The notes beneath the pieces are model-generated. The model saw only the letters and a program-made list of their open reading frames with translations, was not told the origin of the DNA and searched no databases. This document shows, one piece after another, positions 34,918 through 42,468 of a stretch of 64,000 nucleotides of DNA; position 1 is the stretch's first letter; each line of letters starts with the position of its first letter. This DNA is from Nodosilinea sp. PGN35 (GTDB lineage Bacteria; Cyanobacteriota; Cyanobacteriia; Phormidesmidales; Phormidesmidaceae), in contig NZ_JAQKQJ010000010.1 in NCBI RefSeq assembly GCF_029109325.1, forward strand, positions 620,001-684,000. The letters run 5' to 3'. The translations under genes and the position numbers were made by a program.

Positions 34918-34943
34918 AGGATGCGGGTTTCCGCATCCTTTTC
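34918..34943 (+). terminator. Rho-independent terminator after ssb
   Basis: AGGATGCGG and CCGCATCCT form a perfect 9-bp stem with a GTTT loop, followed by a TTTTCTAATTTT tail. It lies about 110 bp past the ssb stop codon. Confidence 0.85.
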
Positions 34944-34956
34944 TAATTTTGGAATT

Positions 34957-35310
34957 CTAATTTTGGGGCCGTCTGCGGTAGCTCAATAGCCAGCTCACTA
35001 TGGTTGCACGCCGGGTCAGCCGTGGTATCAGCTGATCGACGGTGTAGCCTTTAAACCCCAGCTCCTCCTTGAGCAATTGTTTATCGTCTTTCGGAATCGA
35101 GCGGGTCAGCTGCACCGTCGCCGGGCGACTCTCAATAAAGTTGGGCGGCTGGGGAAATTTCTCGGCCCAGGCGGGCTCCACCGCCGCGCTATCCCACCCG
35201 GTATCGGTCTCCCGGTAGCCCAGCCCGTGCCACACCAGACGGTTCACCGCATCGTCCTCCAGCTCGTCGTTGAGAATGGCCCACAGGGTCTCGTCGGTCA
35301 AAGGGGGCAT
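34957..35310 (-). CDS. DUF1823 family protein
   Basis: 117 residues from the chosen ATG (MPPLTDETLWAIL). Characteristic DUF1823 segments: LWAILNDELEDDAVNRLVWH, FIESRPATVQLTRSIP, KQLLKEELGFKGY and TRRATIVSWLL. This family is found in cyanobacteria and chloroplasts of some algae and has no known function. Three more in-frame codon blocks upstream could extend it but are not convincing. It converges with the ssb unit. Confidence 0.75.
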   Translation of the reverse strand: MPPLTDETLWAILNDELEDDAVNRLVWHGLGYRETDTGWDSAAVEPAWAEKFPQPPNFIESRPATVQLTRSIPKDDKQLLKEELGFKGYTVDQLIPRLTRRATIVSWLLSYRRRPQN

Positions 35311-35504
35311 AGACAACTCATCCGCTTTACTAGCTGTCACCCAGGCTAGATTGGCCCCGGTGACACGACCCAAACTAGATCATTATCGCCCAAGCAGCCC
35401 AGCGATCCTGTCGTTCCCAGCGTCACACTCAAGCTCAAAGACTCACTTGAATAGGGAGAGGCTGCTCAACAGATCCTCACACTGCAAGCGCGGAGGAACC
35501 CATC

Positions 35505-35738
35505 ATGCGACGACCCCATCGTCAAACCGGCCTGCTGCCCCTGGCCTTCAAACTGGTGAAGTATTTCTTGCTGGCCCTGGCAGGCTTAACCATTACCTAT
35601 ATCGCGGCCATTGGTTTAGATTTGCCCTTGATTGCCCAGGCCATTGTGGTCTTTTTAGAACAGGCGCTAGGGCGATCGCTGGTATTGCTGGGCTGCCTGT
35701 GGGCGATCGCCGTAATCAGCGAATCTTTGCGCTATTGA
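35505..35738 (+). CDS. Small two-span membrane protein
   Basis: 77 residues. A basic N-terminus (MRRPHRQTG) is followed by two membrane helices (LVKYFLLALAGLTITYIAAIG and LLGCLWAIAVISESL). The ATG has GGAGG 9 bp upstream. I do not recognise a family. A hairpin between it and the convergent Uma2 gene serves both ends. Confidence 0.6.
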   Translation: MRRPHRQTGLLPLAFKLVKYFLLALAGLTITYIAAIGLDLPLIAQAIVVFLEQALGRSLVLLGCLWAIAVISESLRY

Positions 35739-35743
35739 CCTAA

Positions 35744-35779
35744 AAATACACAGCGGCGGCGGGGCTAAGACCGCCGCTG
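35744..35779 (-). terminator. Terminator overlapping the end of the second Uma2 gene
   Basis: CAGCGGCGG (35751-35759) and CCGCCGCTG (35771-35779) form a perfect 9-bp stem. On the minus strand the stem is followed by TGTATTTTTAGG. The Uma2 stop codon falls in the loop, so the terminator overlaps the gene end. Confidence 0.75.
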
Positions 35780-36382
35780 CGCTCTGAGCGCCTGGCGGTA
35801 GGCTTTAACGGCCTGGGTCTGACTGGGGCGATCGACATAGTTCGCGAGTAGAGCTACGTCCAGCCAGGGCAGGAGTTGGCTGCGCTCTAGGGTTGCATAC
35901 CCGCCGCCTGGGTCTACCAGGCCATAGATACTGATTTGCTGATTTTGCCAAAACCAAACCTCTTGAACCCCCAAGCCCCTATAGACTTCCAGCTTATCGA
36001 CGCCGCCGCTGGTGATCACAATCTCTAGGGCAATGTCGGGCACCTCGTGCAGTTCCCCCAGGCAGTAGCATTCGTCGGGTTCTAGGCCCCGGGCAGCGGC
36101 TTCTTTACGAAAAGTAGCCGAGCCGTAGCCGTTGAGGTCTAGGTCAAGCTCTTCGGCAAAGGCTTCGATCAGGCGAGCGATGGCTTTCTTTAGCCGCTCA
36201 TGCTCTGGAGAGGTGGTCATGAGTTCGAGGGTGCCCTCCAGGTAGGTCATCCGCAGGGCGGGAAACTGGTTGAGGAAAAGGGCTACCAGGACATCGTACT
36301 GTTGCCAGGTGACACCTTCTAGCACCAGCCGTTGTTCGGCAGCGGGGATGGCGTTAGAAAGATTGAGCAGGGATGCCGTCAC
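35765..36382 (-). CDS. Uma2 family (DUF820) endonuclease-like protein
   Basis: 205 residues. MTYLEGTLELMTTSPEHERL (about residues 39-58) leads into the nuclease fold, LHEVPDIALEIVITSGGVDK has the Asp and Glu-x-Ile/Val-x-T/S catalytic region (Lys replaced in this subfamily), and GVQEVWFWQNQQISIYGL completes it. The family is expanded in cyanobacteria and of unknown role. Just upstream is the element that truncates a PIN toxin gene, so the two accessory loci are adjacent. Its own promoter would lie in that repeat element. Confidence 0.9.
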   Translation of the reverse strand: MTASLLNLSNAIPAAEQRLVLEGVTWQQYDVLVALFLNQFPALRMTYLEGTLELMTTSPEHERLKKAIARLIEAFAEELDLDLNGYGSATFRKEAAARGLEPDECYCLGELHEVPDIALEIVITSGGVDKLEVYRGLGVQEVWFWQNQQISIYGLVDPGGGYATLERSQLLPWLDVALLANYVDRPSQTQAVKAYRQALRAQRRS

Positions 36383-36406
36383 GGTGGTCTCAATGCCTCG
36401 CTGTCA

Positions 36407-36504
36407 GGGGTGGCATTTACAGAATGCCTCGATTGTAGCGACTACCGCCCCTGGTTCCCACACTCCGCTGTAACGACTACCACCCCTCGTGGGAATGCCA
36501 CCCC
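36407..36504. mobile_element. MITE-like element with 11-bp inverted ends
   Basis: GGGGTGGCATT at the left end and AATGCCACCCC at the right end are exact inverted copies about 98 bp apart. Inside are two direct copies of a TGTAGCGACTACCGCCCCT-like unit (36435 and 36471). It has replaced the 3' end of the PIN gene. No target-site duplication was identified with confidence. Confidence 0.65.
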
Positions 36505-36750
36505 CGGCGCTCCCGCGCCCCAAGACAAAGGACGCCGAAAAAAACTTTTGTAGCGCTGAATTAACGGTAAGTTATGGGCACGTAAAAGGCCAACTAAACA
36601 TTCCAGCTCTACTAGGGGTGAGACACAGAACTGCCTATCTTCAGACCTTTCAAAGGCTTTGCGGACAGTGCTACTAAACTGGGGATGTTCCTCGAGCAAG
36701 TAGATGACAATACAGCTATCCAAAAACACTCTGACAGGCGCTACTCCCAT
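36442..36750 (-). pseudogene. PIN-domain toxin gene, 3' end lost
   Basis: The first 72 residues are a good PIN RNase start: VFLDSCIVIYLLEEHP (catalytic Asp), then FCVSPLVELECLVGLL with the conserved Glu. After KSFFRRP the frame turns into PLSWGAGAPGVAFPRGVVVV, which is the translation of the inverted-end element and not PIN sequence. The last two catalytic Asp residues expected near residues 95-120 are therefore missing. Its start overlaps the antitoxin stop by 10 bp. It is probably an inactivated VapC-type toxin. Confidence 0.75.
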
Positions 36751-36998
36751 GCGGCGCGCTCCTCGCTAATTTGCTGATCGATCTCTAAGGCCGTGCGCTG
36801 ATGCTCGAGGGCTAGAGGGTGGTTGTGCAAGAATTGGAGAATGGCGACGCTGCTACCTTTTTCGAGCTGTTCGGCTTGGAAATGCTCTGGGCTGGCAGTC
36901 TGACTTTTTTTGAGCAGTTGAATAAATTGGGCCAGCAGGTTAAGCGCGTCTTGAGGAAGCGTTTCAATATCTTGCTGGATTTGTTCGAGGGTGGTCAT
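36741..36998 (-). CDS. Antitoxin of a degraded PIN toxin pair
   Basis: 85 residues. MTTLEQIQQDIETLPQDAL and LLAQFIQLLKK recall DUF2281/VapB-like antitoxins that accompany PIN toxins. The C-terminal half (HPLALEHQRTALEIDQQISEE) is a possible toxin-binding helix. The gene is intact although the partner toxin is truncated. It has no clear DNA-binding motif beyond the N-terminal helices. Confidence 0.7.
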   Translation of the reverse strand: MTTLEQIQQDIETLPQDALNLLAQFIQLLKKSQTASPEHFQAEQLEKGSSVAILQFLHNHPLALEHQRTALEIDQQISEERAAWE

Positions 36999-37266
36999 GG
37001 CTGAACCTGTCCGGGTATGTAGAGCGGGAGGGAATAAGGCTAGCTTGGGTGTAGCACTATTTTATCTACCTAAAAGGCCAGCCTCACCTACATCGGAGCT
37101 TTTTGTTGACTTTGGGTTGATTGTCCCCATGCGCTGCGTGGGAACAGTACTTGCGGTGCTCCTGTGTGCGCTAGAAATCCACCCGCCCCTGGCCTGGCTG
37201 CCCCCAGTCTTTTTCGCTAATGTTAAGGAGTATTAAACAAGTCTGAGTTTTCTGAGAGGCCCGCCT

Positions 37267-38157
37267 GTGACCATGACCCTAGCTGCCCCCACCGTTCAAA
37301 CCTGGCAATGGCAGGGGTTCTCCATTCGCTACCAGCAGATTGGCACCACGGGCACCCCAGTGCTCTGCATCCATGGGTTCGGGGCGTCGAGCGATCACTG
37401 GCTGAAGAACCTGCCCGCCCTTGGGGAACAGTATTGCGCCTACGCCATCGACCTGATTGGCTTTGGCCTCTCCGACAAGCCCACCCCCAACCAGCCCCTG
37501 GCCTACACCTTTGAGACCTGGGGCCAGCAAATTCTCGACTTTTGCCGCGAGGTGATCGGTCAGCCCGCCTACCTGGTGGCCAACTCCATCGGCTGCATTG
37601 TGGCGCTCCAGGCGGCGGTGGATGGGCCAGACTGGGTCAGGGGCGTGGTCATGCTCAACTGCTCGATTCGCCTGCTGCACGAGCGGCGGCGGGCCGAGAT
37701 TCCCTGGCACCAGCGGCTCAGCACCCCCATTGTGCAAAATCTGCTGGGCTACGCCCCTGCCGGGCGCTTCTTCTTTGCTCGGATTGCCCAGCGCAAGGTG
37801 ATTCGCAATCTGCTGGGGCAGGCCTACCGCCGCCCAGAGGCCGTCACCGACGAGCTGGTGGAGGCCATTCTCAACCCCGCCCTCACGGTGGGGGCCGCCG
37901 ATGTGTTTCTGGCCTTTGTGCGCTACTCCCAGGGGCCGCTGCCCGAAGATCTGCTGCCCCAGGTGCATTGCCCCGTGTGGATGATCTGGGGCCAGGATGA
38001 CCCCTGGGAGCCGGTGGCTCTGGGCCGCAAGCTGGCCAACTTCCCGGCGGTGAAAGCGATGGAAGAACTGCCCGGCGTCGGCCACTGCCCCCAGGACGAG
38101 GCCCCTGAGCTGGTGAACCCGCTGGTGCTGGGCTGGCTGGCGGAAGCGGAGGCATAG
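37267..38157 (+). CDS. Alpha/beta hydrolase
   Basis: 296 residues. The oxyanion segment LCIHGFGASSDHW (about residues 35-47), the nucleophile elbow LVANSIGCIVALQAA with Ser near residue 107, WGQDDPWEP (acid) and PGVGHCPQDEAPELV (catalytic His) make up the triad. Cyanobacterial members are relatives of plant pheophytinase, chlorophyll dephytylase and carotenoid/ester hydrolases; the substrate cannot be assigned. GTG is chosen because GAGAGG is 8 bp upstream, though an ATG two codons on is possible. It stands alone. Confidence 0.85.
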   Translation: MTMTLAAPTVQTWQWQGFSIRYQQIGTTGTPVLCIHGFGASSDHWLKNLPALGEQYCAYAIDLIGFGLSDKPTPNQPLAYTFETWGQQILDFCREVIGQPAYLVANSIGCIVALQAAVDGPDWVRGVVMLNCSIRLLHERRRAEIPWHQRLSTPIVQNLLGYAPAGRFFFARIAQRKVIRNLLGQAYRRPEAVTDELVEAILNPALTVGAADVFLAFVRYSQGPLPEDLLPQVHCPVWMIWGQDDPWEPVALGRKLANFPAVKAMEELPGVGHCPQDEAPELVNPLVLGWLAEAEA

Positions 38158-38190
38158 CGGTAGTCGGTTTGGGTGAGACATTCTGTAGAT

Positions 38191-38223
38191 GAACGTTCAA
38201 GCGTTTGAATGTTCACACGTTGG
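38191..38223. repeat. AACGTT heptad repeat, copy 4
   Basis: GAACGTTCAAGCGTTTGAATGTTC is a palindrome-like array of the same family as the copies near 13552, 20453, 22763 and 41000. It lies between the hydrolase and the orphan gene. Confidence 0.75.
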
Positions 38224-38290
38224 TTTTCCCTGGAACTGAGCATCGATCGCGAGCCTTTGACCGGAGTTAATATTGGTGCCGTCTAAATTT

Positions 38291-40813
38291 CTAATTGGGC
38301 AGGCGTTGCAGGGGGGCGGGCAGCAGCATGTTGGGGGGCAGATAGCCGCCGTAGAGGGCGTGGGAGCGGCCAATCACCTGGTTGAGGGCGGCGGTGTAGG
38401 ACTCTCCCGGTTCGCGGGGCAGGGCGATGCGGGTCAGGTAGGCCGGGGCGTAGAGGGCCTCAAAATGGCGGCTGACCTCGGGGAAGATGAGGCGATCGCC
38501 GTCGAAGTCAAAGGCCAGATCGAGGGCACCGTCGGGCCGGGGCAAAAATTCTGGGTTGCCCAGCAGCACCAGGGATGGGGCCAGGGCGATTTCGCCGCTG
38601 CCGCTGGAGAGCAAATGCACGATCGCGGCGGTGCGGTGGTCAGTCGCCCCAAGGGGAGCATCGCCTGATTCTGCCCGTTCCTCGGCGGGAAACAGCTGCT
38701 GCACCACAGCAGGGTCAAACGCAGACTGCTGGGTAGCCCCAGCCAGCCGGGCGGCGGGCCAGGCGGGAATGCGAAAGTCTTGCAGGGTTTGACCGTGGAG
38801 CACGCTGGAGGCGTTGGCCCCATCCACCCCCGTGACCTGGCTGAGCTGGGGCTGATAGGCGGCCACCAGGGGCAAAAAACGACCCTGCTGGGGCGGCAGG
38901 GCGGAGGGGGGATGGCCAATGCTGAGGTTGTGGGCGGTGGCCATGGTCTGGGCCAGGGCGGCGAAGTCCCAGCGGTTGACCTGGCCGTGGGACACCAGAT
39001 CGAACCACAGGGCACCGATGGCGGCCAGGGTGGGCGATCGCGCCGGGGTCAGGGCCATCAGGTCGGGCACCACGTAGTTGCTGAGGCCGTAGCGCTTGAC
39101 CGTGGGGCCGTGGCCCCACTGGGCGTCGAGGCTGGGCATGTCGCGCAGGTAGGGCAGCAGCCCCCGGCTAAACCGCAGGTAGGCCAGGTCGGTGCGGTTT
39201 TCGGGCTGAAACTGGGCATAGACCAGGTCGCCCAGCCGTTTGGCCATCGCCACCGACAGCAGCGAGAACGCCTGGGTGTTGATGTCGAGACCGTGAACCT
39301 GGAGGCGCTGAAACAGCAGGGCTTCCTGTAAGGCGGTGGCCCGGTAGCTGGCCTCAAGCCGCTGCCGCTGGGTTTGAATGGCCACAATTTTTTCTTCCAG
39401 GGCGGGCTGCTGCCGCCTGAGGTAGGCCCACAGGCGCGGGTTCAGGGCCTGATCGCTCAGCAGCACCAGCAGCAGGTCGGCCTCCTTCAGGCCCGGCGAA
39501 TTGGTCTGAAAGAACCTGAGGTAGTCGCGTCGGGCCAGGGGGTAGCTCTGGGCCGCCGTCAGTGGCGCAAGCGATTCATGGCGGGTGGCGTAGATGCCCA
39601 GCAGGCTGGTGGTATCCATCGAGGCGACCGAGCGGCGATCGAGGGCGGGGGTAAAGCCCAGGGCCTGCCAGGGGCGATCGCCCTGGTAGTGTTCTAGTGC
39701 CTCCAGCACCGCCGCCGTAGAGCCGTGGGCCAGCTGGCGCAGCTGCTCCACCAGCTGATCCTCAGCCGCGAGTTGGTCTTGGTAGCGGGCTTTGTAAGCC
39801 CCGGCAGCGGCCTCCACATCGGGCGGAAACAGGTGAATGCCCTGCTCGCTCAGGTGGGCAATGCTGAGGGCGTGGGCCCCAGGGGTGTCTTCGGCGGCGG
39901 TGGGGGTGGGCAGGGGCAGCCGCCCCAGGGCCAGGGTGGTGCTGGTGTCGGTGCTGCCGGTGTGGGCGGCTTTGACCTCCGGGGCCTCGACCCGCTCGAT
40001 CGCCTCCAGCTTGGCCCAGGGCTCTAGGGGGGTCATCACCAGGGCACGCATCAGGTATTGCAAATTGGTCAGGGCCAGCTCTTGCTCGTAGAACGAGTAG
40101 ACCGTGCCCGCCGACTCGGTATCTAGCCCCTGAAAGTAGGCGTACTCCAGGGTGAGCAGATGCACCTCCACCAGGGGCATGAGTTCGGCCAGAGGCACCT
40201 GGGCCTGGGCCGCCGCCCAGAAGGTGTGGCCTAAAAAGGGGCCAGCGTAGTAGCGATCGCTGTTAAACACCCCGTTTTGCAGCAGGTTGCGATACTCCCC
40301 TCGCTCCAGTCCCTCGGCAATCAGGGGCAGGGCCGGGTTGCGCATCAAAAACCAGTAAAACTTTTCGTCGAGCACCCAGCGCTGGGCCGCGGGCACCGAC
40401 TGCCGCAGAGCCTGGTAGCCCTGGGGCGACAGCGGCGGCACCACCGTACCGTCGCTCAGCACAAAGGTCACCCCCGCCGAGCTGCGGCTAAAGGTGGCCC
40501 CTTCTAGCAGCCCGATGGGCGATCGCTGCTCAACCCCGGTCAGGGCCACAAAGCCGCCCTGGGCCACCTCTTCGACAAAGGCGCTCACCCCCCGGCGCAC
40601 CCCCTGGCGCAGTTCGGGAACCGCCCTCGGGTGCAGCGGCGGCAGCAGGGTGCTGACCCTGGGCATCAGGCCCTGGCCAGCAAATCGCAGCAGAGTGGCG
40701 CTGCCTAGAGCGGTGAGGCTCAGCAGCGCGATCGCCCCCACCAGAGTTCGTCTCCGGGGTCGATACCAACCGCGACGACCGACCAACTCCGCCTTTGTTA
40801 TGCCCCGCGCCAT
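38291..40813 (-). CDS. Large membrane-anchored protein of unknown function
   Basis: 840 residues. A basic N-terminus precedes one membrane span (residues 24-42, RTLVGAIALLSLTALGSAT), so most of the chain faces the periplasm or lumen. The rest is soluble and helix-rich with a Gln/Leu-rich middle (residues 485-520) and an Ala/Pro-rich linker near residue 300. There is no repeat, no lipobox and no recognisable catalytic motif. The length and lack of relatives that I can name make it an orphan. It is divergent from fbp across 416 bp. Confidence 0.6.
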   Translation of the reverse strand: MARGITKAELVGRRGWYRPRRRTLVGAIALLSLTALGSATLLRFAGQGLMPRVSTLLPPLHPRAVPELRQGVRRGVSAFVEEVAQGGFVALTGVEQRSPIGLLEGATFSRSSAGVTFVLSDGTVVPPLSPQGYQALRQSVPAAQRWVLDEKFYWFLMRNPALPLIAEGLERGEYRNLLQNGVFNSDRYYAGPFLGHTFWAAAQAQVPLAELMPLVEVHLLTLEYAYFQGLDTESAGTVYSFYEQELALTNLQYLMRALVMTPLEPWAKLEAIERVEAPEVKAAHTGSTDTSTTLALGRLPLPTPTAAEDTPGAHALSIAHLSEQGIHLFPPDVEAAAGAYKARYQDQLAAEDQLVEQLRQLAHGSTAAVLEALEHYQGDRPWQALGFTPALDRRSVASMDTTSLLGIYATRHESLAPLTAAQSYPLARRDYLRFFQTNSPGLKEADLLLVLLSDQALNPRLWAYLRRQQPALEEKIVAIQTQRQRLEASYRATALQEALLFQRLQVHGLDINTQAFSLLSVAMAKRLGDLVYAQFQPENRTDLAYLRFSRGLLPYLRDMPSLDAQWGHGPTVKRYGLSNYVVPDLMALTPARSPTLAAIGALWFDLVSHGQVNRWDFAALAQTMATAHNLSIGHPPSALPPQQGRFLPLVAAYQPQLSQVTGVDGANASSVLHGQTLQDFRIPAWPAARLAGATQQSAFDPAVVQQLFPAEERAESGDAPLGATDHRTAAIVHLLSSGSGEIALAPSLVLLGNPEFLPRPDGALDLAFDFDGDRLIFPEVSRHFEALYAPAYLTRIALPREPGESYTAALNQVIGRSHALYGGYLPPNMLLPAPLQRLPN

Positions 40814-41229
40814 AGCTGTGCCAATAAAGTGGTTGCCCCGCTGGGCCCAATCGGCCCCAAAACCAACGCAAACTGCCGATATAGTATCGGCTCCGTCCGG
40901 TTTTAGTCACATTTGGCGATCGCATTTGGCCCCTACGCGCCAACGCCGCTGCTTCTGACACGATCCGCATCGCACCCCCCGCTGCACCCCAGAAGGATTG
41001 CTAGGAACGTTCAAACGTTTGAGCGTTCCTAGCAGCAGCAGAACTGGAGGGCATTGTCGGCTGGGATGGCCCCAACCCCCCTCTCAGCAACGCCTCATTT
41101 CTAAAGTGTCTCTAAAGGTTGCCAGCGATCGGGGCCGGGGTTCTTACCATGAAGGCATTAGCACATCAACCCTGGGGACTGTCGCCCTCCTAGACGCCAC
41201 TGCCCTGACCTTCACCAAGGAACCCTACG
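40814..41229. other. Gene-free interval upstream of fbp
   Basis: 416 bp without a supportable gene, holding the divergent promoters of the orphan 840-residue gene and fbp. It contains the last AACGTT palindrome (41000-41033). A Shine-Dalgarno-like AAGGA precedes the fbp ATG. Confidence 0.55.
41000..41033. repeat. AACGTT palindromic repeat, copy 5 (34 bp)
   Basis: The sequence opens GCTAGGAACGTTCAAAC and closes GTTTGAGCGTTCCTAGC, with a single mismatch between arms. It is the longest and cleanest member of the AACGTT family in the window, so it could form a stable cruciform or transcript hairpin. Confidence 0.85.
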
Positions 41230-42288
41230 ATGGCCGACTACCAACCCGCCGACTCCGCCTTTGCCCTTGATCGCGACTGCAAAACCCTCACTCGCCACGT
41301 GCTCGAACAGCTCCACAGCTTTGGCCCCGAAGCCCAGGACCTCAGCGCCCTGATGAACCGCCTGGCCCTGGCCGGGAAGCTGATTGCCCGCCACCTCAGC
41401 CGCGCCGGACTGATGGAGTCGGCCCTGGGTTTCACTGGCGAAACCAACGTGCAGGGCGAAGCCGTCAAAAAGATGGATATCTACGCCAACGACGTGTTCA
41501 TCTCAGTATTTGAACAGAGCGGCCTGGTGTGCCGCCTGGCCTCCGAAGAGATGGACAAGCCCTACTACATCCCCGAAAACTGCCCCATCGGGCGCTACAC
41601 CCTGCTCTACGACCCCATCGACGGCTCCTCCAACGTCGATATCAATCTCAATGTGGGTTCGATCTTCTCCATCCGGCGACAGCAGGGCGACGACCTCGAC
41701 CAAACCGGGGCCGACCTGCTGCAAGATGGCCACCAGCAGCTGGCGGCGGGCTACATTCTCTACGGCCCCAGCACCGTTTTGGTCTACTCCATTGGTAAGG
41801 GGGTGCACGCCTTTGTGCTCGACCCCAGCCTGGGCGAGTTCATTCTGGCCAGCGAAAATATCCAGACCCCCACCCACGGCCCCACCTACAGCGTCAACGA
41901 GGGCAACTTCTGGCAGTGGGAAGACTCCATCCGCGACTTTACCCGCTATGTGCACCGCCACGACGGCTACTCGGCTCGCTACACCGGGGCGCTGGTGGCC
42001 GACTTCCACCGCATTCTCACCCAGGGGGGTGTGTTTCTCTACCCCGGCACCACCAAAAAGCCCGAGGGCAAGCTGCGGCTGCTGTACGAAACCGCGCCCC
42101 TGGCCTTCTTGATCGAGCAGGCGGGGGGCCGCGCCAGCACCGGCACCGAAGACATCATGGGGGTGGTGCCGGGCGAAATTCACCAGCGCACGCCGTTTAT
42201 TGTCGGCAGCACCGACGATGTCGCCCTGGTGGAGTCGTTCATTCAAGACCACAGCCGCCGCAGCCAGGACGCGCTGGTGACGGGCTGA
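41230..42288 (+). CDS. fbp: Fructose-1,6-bisphosphatase, class I
   Basis: 352 residues. Class I signatures: [21 protein letters not shown] (metal-binding Asp-Asp-Gly-Ser, about residues 132-152), Glu-rich [27 protein letters not shown] at the substrate site. It hydrolyses fructose 1,6-bisphosphate in gluconeogenesis and the Calvin cycle of the cytoplasm. In other cyanobacteria fbp is followed directly by zwf and opcA; here a 3.5-kb NTPase gene and Uma2 debris lie in between. The cyanobacterial light-activated enzyme is usually the bifunctional class II type, so this one may be the non-photosynthetic isozyme. Confidence 0.93.
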   Translation: MADYQPADSAFALDRDCKTLTRHVLEQLHSFGPEAQDLSALMNRLALAGKLIARHLSRAGLMESALGFTGETNVQGEAVKKMDIYANDVFISVFEQSGLVCRLASEEMDKPYYIPENCPIGRYTLLYDPIDGSSNVDINLNVGSIFSIRRQQGDDLDQTGADLLQDGHQQLAAGYILYGPSTVLVYSIGKGVHAFVLDPSLGEFILASENIQTPTHGPTYSVNEGNFWQWEDSIRDFTRYVHRHDGYSARYTGALVADFHRILTQGGVFLYPGTTKKPEGKLRLLYETAPLAFLIEQAGGRASTGTEDIMGVVPGEIHQRTPFIVGSTDDVALVESFIQDHSRRSQDALVTG

Positions 42289-42308
42289 GGCATCGCTTTA
42301 GCGGGCCA

Positions 42309-42375
42309 AGATCCCAGGGGTCTGTAGTCAACTCACTGTGCTTGCTCAGCATCCCCAGCAAGACCCCTGGGATCT
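42309..42375. repeat. AGATCCCAGGG inverted repeat between fbp and the STAND gene
   Basis: AGATCCCAGGGGTCT (42309-42323) and its exact complement AGACCCCTGGGATCT (42361-42375) enclose a 37-nt loop. The same AGATCCCAGGG core forms the hairpin after the NACHT gene. It may be a terminator for fbp or the edge of an inserted segment. Confidence 0.8.
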
Positions 42376-42468
42376 GTAACACCGTGCATCAAGAGTCTTG
42401 CGATCGCGCTGGTTTCGGTTTTCTGAGAGTGAAGGCTAAAATCGGGGCAACCCCGCTGCACCGCGCCA

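Noticed and set aside
37279..38181. 300-codon minus-strand open frame across the alpha/beta hydrolase
   Set aside because: Antisense to a gene with a complete catalytic triad; no recognisable domain in the alternative frame.
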